Of a DNA stretch of 64,000 nucleotides, positions 32,364 through 40,185 are shown in pieces (position 1 is the stretch's first letter; every line of letters starts with the position of its first letter). The DNA is taken from NCBI RefSeq assembly GCF_029222705.1, contig NZ_JARGZF010000001.1:1484437-1548436 (forward strand), given 5' to 3'. The notes under the pieces are model-generated. The model searched no databases, was not told the DNA's origin, and saw only the letters and a program-made list of their open reading frames with translations. The position numbers and the translations under genes were made by a program. The stretch comes from Knoellia sp. p5-6-4 (GTDB lineage Bacteria; Actinomycetota; Actinomycetes; Actinomycetales; Dermatophilaceae).

Positions 32364-33695
32364 TCAGGTCGGGCGAGCGCCGAGCCAGTCCAGGGCGGCC
32401 GCCGCGGTCCAAGACTGGCCGTGGCTGCCGAGCGGATCACCCGTGAGGGGTTCGTAGTACTCGGCACAGGTGAGGTCGGCGAGCTGGGCCAGCCCCTCCG
32501 ACCGCCACCGGTCGGCGAGCTCCTGGTCGCCGTGGCGTTCGAGGGCCCACCAGAAGAGCCAGTTCATCACCGGCCAGATCGGACCCCGCCAGTAGGTGCG
32601 GGGCCGGAAGCCCGGATCGTCAGGCGACAACGTCGGCGGCAGGGCGAAACGCAACCTGGGGTGGCCGGCCCACCGTGGGCCGGTGATGGTCTCGCGCTGC
32701 CGGGGGTAGACCTCGTCGTCACCCCCGCACAGCAGGACGGCGAACGAGGCGAGCGACTCCGCGTCGGTCCACGAGCCCGCGCGGGCGTCCCAGTCCCGGC
32801 AGAGACCACTGTCGGGCGCGACGCTGGCGAGCACCGCTGCCCGGGCTCGTGCAGCGATGTCCATCTGGTCGGCCACCTCCTGCTCCATTCCGAGGTCGCG
32901 CCCGACAGCGGTGAGCTCTTCTGCAGCGACGGCGAGGACGGCCGTCATGAAGACGTCGCCCACCCGGAAGTCGATGACCTCCGCGATGCGCCTGTCGTCG
33001 TAGTCGACGGACCGCATCTGTGCGACGAGGTGGAGGTAGCGCTGGTACTCGGCGTCCGACGGCCGCTCGGAGACGTCGGCGACGAGCGCGGTGTCGTGGC
33101 GCCGCAGCTCGTGCTCCTGCGCGACCCTGATCGCTGCGTAGGCGGAGTCCCAGCGCGGGGAGTTGTCCATGCCCGACTCCCACCCGTGGTGGATCTGCAC
33201 CAGACCCTGCCCGTCGGGGTCCCGAGCGGTCGACAGCCACCGGTGCCAGGCGGCGAGCCGGGGCACGGCCTCCGCGGCGAAGGCCCGCGCCTCCTCCTGC
33301 GCCGGCCCACCCTCGTCGGTCGCGATCTGCAGGATGCGGGCGAGCGCGATGGCGTGGACCGGTGGCTGGCAGATCCCGCTGGTATGCACCCCGGAGGGCT
33401 TGGCCGCGGCGCGGTCGGTGTCCCACACGTCTGGGCCGGGGAAGTATGCCGCCCCTGGGGTGAACACGATGTGCGGAATCATCCCGGTGCTCCACTGGGC
33501 GGCCAGCAGGCTGCGCAGCTCGGTGAGGGCCCGGGCGACGGAGACGCGGGCCAGCCCGATCGAGATGAACGCGGCGTCCCACGACCACTGGTGCGGGTAG
33601 AGCCTGGGGGCGGCCATCACCAAGGAGCCCAGGTCGTTCTGCGCCAGCACGCGACGCGCAGCAGCCTCGATCTGGTCGAGCGGCAGGTCACTCAT
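32364..33695 (-). CDS. GH63-like hydrolase (glucosylglycerate hydrolase type)
   Basis: 443-residue (alpha/alpha)6-barrel glycoside hydrolase of the MGH1/GH63 group. QWSWDAAFISIG near residue 38 carries the catalytic Asp; HHGWESGMDNSPRWD near 170 and the final YWRGPIWPVMNWLFWWAL supply the substrate-binding aromatic residues. Mycobacterial GgH, which releases glucose from the compatible solute glucosylglycerate during recovery from nitrogen stress, has this length and these motifs; mannosylglycerate is an alternative substrate. No signal peptide, so cytoplasmic. Divergent from the AGE-type sugar isomerase. Confidence 0.82.
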   Translation of the reverse strand: MSDLPLDQIEAAARRVLAQNDLGSLVMAAPRLYPHQWSWDAAFISIGLARVSVARALTELRSLLAAQWSTGMIPHIVFTPGAAYFPGPDVWDTDRAAAKPSGVHTSGICQPPVHAIALARILQIATDEGGPAQEEARAFAAEAVPRLAAWHRWLSTARDPDGQGLVQIHHGWESGMDNSPRWDSAYAAIRVAQEHELRRHDTALVADVSERPSDAEYQRYLHLVAQMRSVDYDDRRIAEVIDFRVGDVFMTAVLAVAAEELTAVGRDLGMEQEVADQMDIAARARAAVLASVAPDSGLCRDWDARAGSWTDAESLASFAVLLCGGDDEVYPRQRETITGPRWAGHPRLRFALPPTLSPDDPGFRPRTYWRGPIWPVMNWLFWWALERHGDQELADRWRSEGLAQLADLTCAEYYEPLTGDPLGSHGQSWTAAAALDWLGARPT

Positions 33696-33769
33696 CGCAG
33701 GTCCTGGCCTCCTCGTGCACGCGCCCCATCAGCAGGTCACCTCGCCGAGGCTTCTGTACGGTCATGAAC

Positions 33770-35032
33770 ATGGTGGCGACGTTGCCTGGTGAGTCAAGGG
33801 CTGGGTCGTCCTCCGACCCCCGAAGCGCCGAGCACCAGGCGTGGCTCGCCGCCGAGCGCGACCGGCTGTGGCGCTTCGGGGCGGCGGCGGTGCTGCCGGA
33901 CGGCGGCTTCGGGTGGCTCGACGACACCGGCCGCGTCGACCCGACGCGGCCCGTGGAGGCATGGATCTCCTGCCGCATGACGCACGTCGCCGCCCTCGAG
34001 ACACTTGCGGGGCGGGACGCCGCGGAGCCGGTCCTCGACCACGGCGTGCGCACGCTCGAGACCACGCTGCACGACACCGAGCACGACGGCTGGTATGCCG
34101 CGGTGGGGCCGGGCAGCGCCGTCACCGACGAGAAGCGCGCCTACGAGCACGCCTTCGTGCTGCTGGGCGCGGCCGGTGCCGTGGCGGCGGGACACCCCCG
34201 CGGTGAGCGGCTGCTGGACCGTGCCCGAGAGGTGTTCGACACCCACTTCTGGTCGGACGAGGAGGGGATGGCGGTCGACGTCTGGGCCCGCGGGTGGGAC
34301 CGGCTCGAGCCCTACCGAGGGGCCAACGCCAACATGCACGGTGTCGAGGCGATGCTCGCCGTGCACGACGTCACCGGCGACCGCACCTGGCTCGATCGGG
34401 CCTCCCGTGTCACCGAGCGCCTGTTGCACGAGCAGGCGCGCAGCCACGGCTGGCTGCTCCCGGAGCACTACACCCCGAGCTGGGAGCCCGTGCTGGACTT
34501 CAACCGGACCGAGCCGGCCCACCCCTTCCGGCCGTTCGGCGCCACGGTGGGCCACCTCCTGGAGTGGGCTCGGCTCACCCTCCACCTGCGCCACGCTCTG
34601 GGACCACAGGCGCCGTCGTGGATGCTCGAGGCCGCTCGAGCGCTGTTCGCCACCGCGGTGGACGTCGGCTGGGACGTCGACGGCGCCGCGGGCTTCGTCT
34701 ACACGACCGACTTCGCCGGCTCACCGGTGGTGCACACCCGGCTGCACTGGGTCGTCACCGAGGCCATCGCCGCGGCATACACCCTCTGGGACGCCACCGG
34801 AGAGGAGGGCTACCGACGGTGGTACGCCACGTGGTGGGACTACGCGGACCGGCACCTCATCGACCTCGAAGACGGGTCCTGGCGCCATGAGCTCGACGAG
34901 CACAACCGTCCGGCCGCGTCGGTGTGGCAGGGGAAGCCGGACGTCTACCACGCCTACCAGGCAGCTCTCCTGCCCTCGCTGGGCTCCATCTCGTCCTTCG
35001 CCGGCGCCCTGGGACGACACGACCGGGGGTGA
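33770..35032 (+). CDS. AGE-family sugar epimerase/isomerase
   Basis: 420-residue N-acylglucosamine 2-epimerase superfamily (alpha/alpha)6 barrel. Features: LWRFGAAAVLPDGGFGWLDD, EAWISCRMTHVAALE, YEHAFVLLGAAGAV (catalytic His), GANANMHGVEAMLAVHDVTGD (catalytic His) and the third-His region VHTRLHWVVTEAIAAA. This matches mannose isomerase and sulfoquinovose isomerase (YihS) more than GlcNAc epimerase. The ATG at 33770 is preferred to 33764 because TACGGT (33757-33762) lies 7 nt before it, giving a leaderless start. Divergent from the GH63 gene; joint sugar-stress metabolism is inferred. Confidence 0.8.
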   Translation: MVATLPGESRAGSSSDPRSAEHQAWLAAERDRLWRFGAAAVLPDGGFGWLDDTGRVDPTRPVEAWISCRMTHVAALETLAGRDAAEPVLDHGVRTLETTLHDTEHDGWYAAVGPGSAVTDEKRAYEHAFVLLGAAGAVAAGHPRGERLLDRAREVFDTHFWSDEEGMAVDVWARGWDRLEPYRGANANMHGVEAMLAVHDVTGDRTWLDRASRVTERLLHEQARSHGWLLPEHYTPSWEPVLDFNRTEPAHPFRPFGATVGHLLEWARLTLHLRHALGPQAPSWMLEAARALFATAVDVGWDVDGAAGFVYTTDFAGSPVVHTRLHWVVTEAIAAAYTLWDATGEEGYRRWYATWWDYADRHLIDLEDGSWRHELDEHNRPAASVWQGKPDVYHAYQAALLPSLGSISSFAGALGRHDRG

Positions 35033-35074
35033 CGCCGTCACGGCGCCACCCCCGGTCGTCGAGGCTGAGTCCGG

Positions 35075-36214
35075 TCAGCCCCCGTGGGAGCCGGCCCGGC
35101 GACGTGCCACCTGGAGTCCGGTGCCGGCCGCCGTGGCGCCGGCACCGAGGAGGGCCATCAGGCCCAGGCCACCGGCACCGGTGAAGGCCAGGCCGGCCGG
35201 CAGGGCACTGGCCTGCTGGGTCGGGCGCAGGGCCATCACGGAGGACGCACGGTCGGCGACCGATGCGGACACCTCGCGGTAGGCTGCCAACGCCGGGGCA
35301 GCCGGGCTCGCCTCGACGGGGCGCGCCACCGGCGAGGCGGCCGCCTCCTCGGGCCGCCCGGGCACCGCGGGCTGCGAGCCGGTGGCCGGGACGGACGGAC
35401 CCACGCCACCCTGCCGGAACTCGCCGGTCTCGGGCTGGGGCTCTGACTGGCTTCCGGGCTGGGTGACGGGAGCCTGGTCCTGGCAGGGCTCGAGCCAGAG
35501 CACCTTCTGCTTGGCGCCGCCGGGCGCCTCGAGGGAGTCGACGGCGACCTTGAGGTGGTAGCCCTGCTGGGGGTGCGGGGAGACCGCGTCGAGGCCGAGG
35601 TCCTCCGCCGTGTAGACGCGGGTCGCACCGTCGAAGTCCTGCGCGGCTCCGCCTGCCGGGTCGTCGCTGGTGGGGACGGCCGTCTCGTGCAGCAGCGCGC
35701 CACCCCCGGTTGGGGCGATGCCGGTCACGGTGATGTCGGCGGTCTGCCCGTCGTCGAAGCCGAAGAAGGTCACCCGGAAGGCGCACGAGGTGTGCGGCTC
35801 GTTGTCGACGCGGGCGTCCCACGCTGCGCCGTCGACCTTGATCGTGCCGTTGTTACCGGCGGGGTCCTGGTCCCGCTGGGTCGACCCGCGCTCGGCTGCG
35901 GGCCGCGAGGAGGGGCGCTCGGTGGCCTGCTGCGACCCGGGCCGCGCGGAGGTGGACTGCTCCGCACTCCGCTCGGCGGCCGGCTGCGGGGCGCCTCGCT
36001 CGACGCCGCCGCCGCGGGCAGCAGGCTTGCCGCTGGTCGAGGTGTGGCCGGGCTTGTCGGGCTGCCCGCCGGCGACGGCCGCGGACGCCACCCCCACACC
36101 CAGGGTGCCGGCGAGGCCGCAGCTGAGCGCCATCCGCCCGAGCGGCCGGGTCGCGGCGAGGAGGGCGGCGCCGGTGCGGGTGGCGGTGCGGTGCGTGTCG
36201 GGCGTGCTGATCAT
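35075..36214 (-). CDS. secreted surface protein with LAXTG sorting signal
   Basis: 379 residues. A signal-like N-terminus (CGLAGTLGVGVASAAVAGG) is followed by a 90-residue Pro/Ser/Gln-rich low-complexity linker, a folded domain (about 130-235: IKVDGAAWDARVDNEPHTSC, AFRVTFFGFDDGQTADITVTG, ending EPCQDQ, with two Cys likely bridged), another Pro-rich linker, and a C-terminal LAFTG followed by a hydrophobic helix and ARRRAGSHGG. LAXTG is the recognition site of class E sortases in actinobacteria, so wall anchoring is expected. No sortase gene is in the window. Ligand unknown. Confidence 0.8.
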   Translation of the reverse strand: MISTPDTHRTATRTGAALLAATRPLGRMALSCGLAGTLGVGVASAAVAGGQPDKPGHTSTSGKPAARGGGVERGAPQPAAERSAEQSTSARPGSQQATERPSSRPAAERGSTQRDQDPAGNNGTIKVDGAAWDARVDNEPHTSCAFRVTFFGFDDGQTADITVTGIAPTGGGALLHETAVPTSDDPAGGAAQDFDGATRVYTAEDLGLDAVSPHPQQGYHLKVAVDSLEAPGGAKQKVLWLEPCQDQAPVTQPGSQSEPQPETGEFRQGGVGPSVPATGSQPAVPGRPEEAAASPVARPVEASPAAPALAAYREVSASVADRASSVMALRPTQQASALPAGLAFTGAGGLGLMALLGAGATAAGTGLQVARRRAGSHGG

Positions 36215-36405
36215 GGTCTGGTCTCCCCTTGGTCAGGAACTGGTCAAGTTCGGTGACCACCTCAACGGGAGACCGTCGCGGAAGTTACGCATCTTCTGCA
36301 GAAGTTGAGCAGGTTTTGGGCAATTCGGACAAAACGGCTCTCGGGCAGCCCGATCGGGCATTGCCGCCCACCCCGAGCCCGGGCCGACGATGACAGAGCG
36401 CCATC

Positions 36406-36723
36406 GTGGCGCCCGGCCCCTGGCGCACCGCACCGTGCAAAGGAGGAGCCATCTGGGGCTACGTCCTGGCCGGGAAGATCACCTACAAGTGCAACGGGGC
36501 TGACGAGACGTTCGAAGCGGGCGAGGCCTACGACGTCCCGCCCGGCCACACGCCGGTCCTGTACGCCGGCACCGAGGTCGTCGGGTTGAGCACGACCGAC
36601 GAGCTGCCGCGCCCCCTCGACGTGGTCAGCAAGAACCTGGCGCCGCCGGCTGAGGTGCCCGCGGGTCACCGGGACCTTGGCCCCTGCGCCCACCTGCGCA
36701 GCGCACCTAGCGTGCAGGAGTGA
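36406..36723 (+). CDS. short cupin-domain protein, N-terminally reduced
   Basis: 105 residues from a GTG at 36406. Only the second half of a small beta-barrel cupin is clear: AIWGYVLAGKITYKCNGADETFEAG, then EAYDVPPGHTPVLYAGTEVV. Relatives normally carry about 40 more N-terminal residues, including a Cys-containing stretch before the WGYVL motif, so this copy may be 5'-truncated or decayed. The sequence upstream is AT-richer and gives no continuation in any frame. Its last 53 bp contain the promoter box of the downstream SDR gene and the stop overlaps that start by 4 nt. Confidence 0.5.
   Translation: MAPGPWRTAPCKGGAIWGYVLAGKITYKCNGADETFEAGEAYDVPPGHTPVLYAGTEVVGLSTTDELPRPLDVVSKNLAPPAEVPAGHRDLGPCAHLRSAPSVQE
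36671..36719 (+). promoter_or_regulatory. leaderless promoter of the SDR gene with DosR-like box
   Basis: GGGACCTTGGCCCC at 36671-36684 is followed 23 nt later by TAGCGT (36708-36713), and the GTG start lies 6 nt after that. The same pairing of a CCTTGGCC box and CTAGCGTG at nearly the same distance occurs upstream of the SRPBCC gene near 54168-54208. Confidence 0.5.
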
Positions 36724-37610
36724 CCCGGAATCGGCGTGGCGGCCCGTTCCCGCGCGGCAGGGCACCGCGGGTCGCGCGCTGGTGCGACGCGCACGTCCTG
36801 GTCACCGGAGGGTCGAGCGGCATCGGGCGGGCGTTCGTCCGCCAGGTCGCCCGCCTCGGGTCCACCGTCTCGGTGCTGGCCCTCGACGACGGCGACCTCG
36901 CCGCGACCGCAGACGAGCTGGCCTCACTCGGCATCGGGCACGTCGCGCTCCCCACCGACGTGGCCGACGAGGGCTCCGTGGCATCGGCAGTCGCCCGCGC
37001 CACCGGGGCTCTGGGGCCGTGCGACGTGCTGCTGACCTGCGCCGGAATCGCCCACCCCGGTTACTTCGAGCAGCTCGACGACAGCATCTTCCGGCGCACC
37101 ATGGAGATCGACTACTTCGGCACCCTGTACGCCGCTCGGGCAGTGGTACCCGCGATGGTCGAGCACGGGCATGGCAGCGTCGTCGGCATCTCGTCGACGG
37201 CCGGGCTGGTCGGGGTGTTCGGCTACTCGGCCTACTCACCACCCAAGTTCGCCGTGCGCGGCCTGCTCGAGGTGCTGCGGGTCGAGCTGCACCCCAAGGG
37301 GATCCACGTCGGCTGCGTCTGCCCGCCCGACACCGACACGCCACAGCTGGCATACGAGAACCAGTTCAAGCCACCGGAGACGTTCGCCATCTCGGGCGCC
37401 ATCGAACCCTTCACGCCCGAGCGCGTGGCGGCCAGCATCGTCCACGGCATGGAGCGGGGTCGCTTCCTCATCACGCCCGGCTGGCAGGGCCAGCTGGTGG
37501 CGCGCACCACCGGCCTGGCGCGGGAGGCGTGGTTCGCGTACTTCGACGCGCGGGTCCGGTCCTCTCGACGCACGGAGAGGGTCGCTCACACCACGCGGGA
37601 GCCGAAGTAG
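36720..37610 (+). CDS. short-chain dehydrogenase, 3-ketodihydrosphingosine reductase-like
   Basis: 296-residue NADPH-type SDR. Cofactor motif TGGSSGIG at 29-36, DVLLTCAGIAHPGYF (variant of NAG), catalytic Ser in GISSTAGL and Tyr/Lys in YSAYSPPKFA. The PPDTDTPQLAYENQFKPPET stretch is diagnostic of the KDSR/Tsc10 group that reduces 3-ketosphinganine in eukaryotes; bacterial members act on long 3-keto chains of largely unknown nature. GTG 36720 overlaps the cupin stop. The C-terminus overlaps the convergent membrane-protein gene by 25 bp. No serine palmitoyltransferase gene is in the window. Confidence 0.8.
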   Translation: MTRNRRGGPFPRGRAPRVARWCDAHVLVTGGSSGIGRAFVRQVARLGSTVSVLALDDGDLAATADELASLGIGHVALPTDVADEGSVASAVARATGALGPCDVLLTCAGIAHPGYFEQLDDSIFRRTMEIDYFGTLYAARAVVPAMVEHGHGSVVGISSTAGLVGVFGYSAYSPPKFAVRGLLEVLRVELHPKGIHVGCVCPPDTDTPQLAYENQFKPPETFAISGAIEPFTPERVAASIVHGMERGRFLITPGWQGQLVARTTGLAREAWFAYFDARVRSSRRTERVAHTTREPK

Positions 37611-37984
37611 ACGGCCAGGAGGCTACCGAACAACAGGCTCCAGCCGACGATGACCACCTCCACCCACATCTGTCCTGACTGCGGCAGCAGGCGGAAGAGC
37701 CCGTTCTGCAGGTTGAACGTCAGGTCCATCAGCCCGAGGAAGACCAGCGCACCCGCGGCAAGCAGCCCGAAGACGGTCGCGTAGTCGGCGCCGGTGAAGA
37801 GGCCGACCGCGGCGACCAGTGAGCAGGCTGCCATCCACCCGTCGGCAGCGGGGAAGGCTCGCTCGAAGCGCAGGTACCACTCCTCCGCCACGACCTGCAC
37901 CGTGCCGCGGAGGAAGAAGTCGAGCCAGTAGGCCACCGTCACGACCGCCGTGATGACCAGCAGCACCCCGAGGACCGTGTCCAC
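37586..37984 (-). CDS. four-TM membrane protein, coupled to E1 genes
   Basis: Unrecognised 132-residue protein from GTG 37984 with GGGAGG 5 nt upstream. Four hydrophobic segments: TVLGVLLVITAVVTVAYWLDFFL, WMAACSLVAAVGLFTGADYA, VFGLLAAGALVFLGLMDLTFNL and VEVVIVGWSLLFGSLLAVYFG. The EEWYLRFERAFPAADGW loop is charged. The start lies 1 nt after the stop of the E1-beta gene, so the two are translated together, which suggests a link between the dehydrogenase and the membrane. No family recognised. Confidence 0.65.
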   Translation of the reverse strand: MDTVLGVLLVITAVVTVAYWLDFFLRGTVQVVAEEWYLRFERAFPAADGWMAACSLVAAVGLFTGADYATVFGLLAAGALVFLGLMDLTFNLQNGLFRLLPQSGQMWVEVVIVGWSLLFGSLLAVYFGSRVV

Positions 37985-37985
37985 A

Positions 37986-39020
37986 TCAGCCTCCCTGCCG
38001 CAGCCCAGACCGCGCCATGAGGGCTCGGGCCCCGTCCATGACCCGCTCGGTGTTGGGCAGCACCGCGGCCTCCAGGTCGCGCGCGTACGGGATCGTCTCC
38101 TCGGTGGTGACCCTGCCGTAGGCCGCAGGCACACCGCGCTCGGCGAGCATGGCGGCCACCTCGCCGGACAGGCCACCGCGGGTGTAGTCCTCGTCGACGA
38201 CGAGGACCCGTCGCGTGCGCCGTGCAAGGTCGACCACCGCCTCCGAGTCCAGGGGCGCCACGCTGCGCAGGTCGAGCACGGCCGCCGAGAGCCCCTCGGC
38301 TGCAAGGCGATCCGCCGCCTCGACGCAGCGGTGCACCCCCACACCGAGCGACACCATCACCAGGTCGGTGCCCTGTCGCCGCAGGGCAGCCACGCCCAGC
38401 GGCACGGGCGCCGGCTCGGGGGCGACCTCGCCGTGAGCGCCGGCGGCGGGCACGTCGAAGTCGACGCCCGCCCTGCTCGCGCCACCGACGTAGTCCAGCC
38501 ACTGCTCCGACAGGAGCTTGTGCTCCAGGAACACGACCGGGCCGGGGGCCGCGATCGCCGACAGGAGCAAGCCCGCGGCGTCCGCGGGTGTTGACGGCAC
38601 GACCACCGACAGCCCCGGGATGCCCGCGAGCAGTCCCCACAACGCCTGCTCGTGCTGGCCCGCGTCCCCGTAGCCACCGCCGCAGGCGGCACGGACGACC
38701 AGGGGCGCCTGCCACCGCCCTCCGCTGAAGGCCTCGAGCTTGGCGGCGTGGTTGAGCAGCTGGTCGAGCGCCACGCCGATGAAGTCGACGAACATGACCT
38801 CGACGACCGGGCGCAGTCCCGCCATCGAGGCGCCGAGCGCCGTTCCCAGCAGGGCGGACTCGCTGATGGGGCTGTCGACCACCCGGTCGCCGCCGAAGCG
38901 GACGAAGGCGTTGCGCCGCAACATCCGCACATCCTCACCGATCACCACCACCCGTGGGTCGCGGGCCATCGCCAGGGCGAGTGCCCGCTCGACGGCCTCC
39001 GAGAACGACGTGTCAGCCAT
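37986..39020 (-). CDS. 2-oxoacid/acetoin dehydrogenase E1 beta subunit
   Basis: 344-residue thiamine-dependent E1 beta subunit. Motifs include VVVIGEDVR near the start, SPISESALLGTALGASMAGLRPVVEVMFVDFIG, GDAGQHEQALWGLLAGIPGL, VVFLEHKLL (more usually LEHK..Y) and VLVVDEDYTRGGLSGEVAA in the C-terminal transketolase domain. It overlaps the alpha-subunit gene by 8 bp. E2 and E3 genes are not adjacent, so the complex must borrow them or run without, and the natural substrate (pyruvate, branched-chain ketoacid or acetoin) cannot be fixed; overall it looks closest to the AcoB/PdhB group. Confidence 0.88.
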   Translation of the reverse strand: MADTSFSEAVERALALAMARDPRVVVIGEDVRMLRRNAFVRFGGDRVVDSPISESALLGTALGASMAGLRPVVEVMFVDFIGVALDQLLNHAAKLEAFSGGRWQAPLVVRAACGGGYGDAGQHEQALWGLLAGIPGLSVVVPSTPADAAGLLLSAIAAPGPVVFLEHKLLSEQWLDYVGGASRAGVDFDVPAAGAHGEVAPEPAPVPLGVAALRRQGTDLVMVSLGVGVHRCVEAADRLAAEGLSAAVLDLRSVAPLDSEAVVDLARRTRRVLVVDEDYTRGGLSGEVAAMLAERGVPAAYGRVTTEETIPYARDLEAAVLPNTERVMDGARALMARSGLRQGG

Positions 39021-40047
39021 CGCGCACCGCCCTGGCCAGCGCCTCACGCAACGCCGTCTCCACCTCGAGACGGGCCTGGCCGGCCAGCTCGGTCGCAGCG
39101 GCAGCGGACAGCTTGCGCCCCGCCCGGCGCACCGGGTCGCTGGCGTCGCCCGGACGCCGCACCGCCACGGAAACCGCCTTCGAGCCCATCGAGGTGAGGG
39201 CGGCCAGTCGGTGCGGCAGGGGAGCTCCTGGCTGGCTCCGCAGCTCGCCGAGCAGCGGGCCGACCTCGGTCGCGAGCTCACTCACGGCGGAGGTCAGGCG
39301 CACCAGGGGGTCGCCGAGGAAGTGCCCCTCGGGCCGTGGGCAGGTCGCCAGCAGCGTCGTGGGCCCGCTGCCGCGCCGCGCCCGGAACACCGCGCTCGAG
39401 GCGGCTCGGGCCACCGCCTCGACATCGCGGCCGTCCACCCGCTCCACCGGCATACCGAAGGCCGCCAGGCGGCCCCGCAGCCCACCACCGGTGAGGGCAC
39501 TGGACCTCGTGGTCACCGCCCAGCGGTTGTCCTTGCACACGAAGACCACGGGCAGGCGCCAGGCGGAGGCGAGGTTGAGCGACTCCATGAGCATTCCCTC
39601 GTTGACCGCGCCGTCGCCGAAGAAGGCCACCGCGACGCCGCCCTCGCCCCTCCCGCGGGCGGCGAGGCCGAACCCGCACGCCAGCGGGCCGGGTGCCCCG
39701 ACGATGCCCGAGGCCGCAGCCAGGTGCGCGCGCGACATCAGGTGCATGTGGCCGGCGCGGCCGCCGCAGAGCCCGTGGGGGGAGCCCAGCACCTCCAGGA
39801 GCAGCGCGGTGAGGTCCACGCCGCGCGCGACGAGTGCTGGGGTGGACCGGTAGTCGAGAGCCAGGGCGTCGCGTTGGTCGAGGTTCGCCACCACGCCGGC
39901 GACCACGGCCTCCTCGCCGATGCCGAGGTGCATCTCCCCCGACACCAGGCCGTCGTGCCACAGGAGGGCGAGCGCCTGTTCGGTCCACCGGATCCGACAC
40001 ATCTGCAGGTAGAGCCCCTGCAGCCGCTCGCCCCGGCTGGCCGGCAT
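39013..40047 (-). CDS. 2-oxoacid/acetoin dehydrogenase E1 alpha subunit
   Basis: 344-residue E1 alpha subunit binding thiamine diphosphate and Mg2+. The TPP motif starts GDGAVNEG at 144-151 and ends with N174 (CKDN). GHMHLMSRAHLAAASGIVGA, close to the AcoA/PdhA G-H-M-H loop, precedes it. The phosphorylation-loop Ser region TTRSSALTGG is present. The last 80 residues are Arg/Ala rich and less conserved. It is the first gene of the E1-alpha, E1-beta, membrane-protein operon and is divergent from the ClC gene across a GGGCCCTAGGTCACC box. Confidence 0.88.
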   Translation of the reverse strand: MPASRGERLQGLYLQMCRIRWTEQALALLWHDGLVSGEMHLGIGEEAVVAGVVANLDQRDALALDYRSTPALVARGVDLTALLLEVLGSPHGLCGGRAGHMHLMSRAHLAAASGIVGAPGPLACGFGLAARGRGEGGVAVAFFGDGAVNEGMLMESLNLASAWRLPVVFVCKDNRWAVTTRSSALTGGGLRGRLAAFGMPVERVDGRDVEAVARAASSAVFRARRGSGPTTLLATCPRPEGHFLGDPLVRLTSAVSELATEVGPLLGELRSQPGAPLPHRLAALTSMGSKAVSVAVRRPGDASDPVRRAGRKLSAAAATELAGQARLEVETALREALARAVRDG

Positions 40048-40100
40048 GGTCCCTCCCTCCCGCTGGAGTCCACCGTGGCTGGCGGGCGCGGCGGCCGCAA

Positions 40101-40150
40101 GGGCCCTAGGTCACCGAGGGGACCCAGCCGTGAAGAGACGGCGCTACGTT
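40101..40150. promoter_or_regulatory. divergent control region of E1 and ClC operons
   Basis: GGGCCCTAGGTCACC at 40101-40115 fits the DosR-like pattern. TACGTT at 40145-40150 is a probable -10 for the ClC operon, giving a leader of about 28 nt. The GTG of clc is at 40186. Confidence 0.4.
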
Positions 40151-40185
40151 GTCGATGAGGGCTCTGCTGCGAGGAGGCACATCCG

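Noticed and set aside
36406-36723. Frameshifted full-length cupin
   Set aside because: No continuation of the N-terminal domain in either alternative frame upstream, so a single frameshift does not restore it; truncation is more likely.
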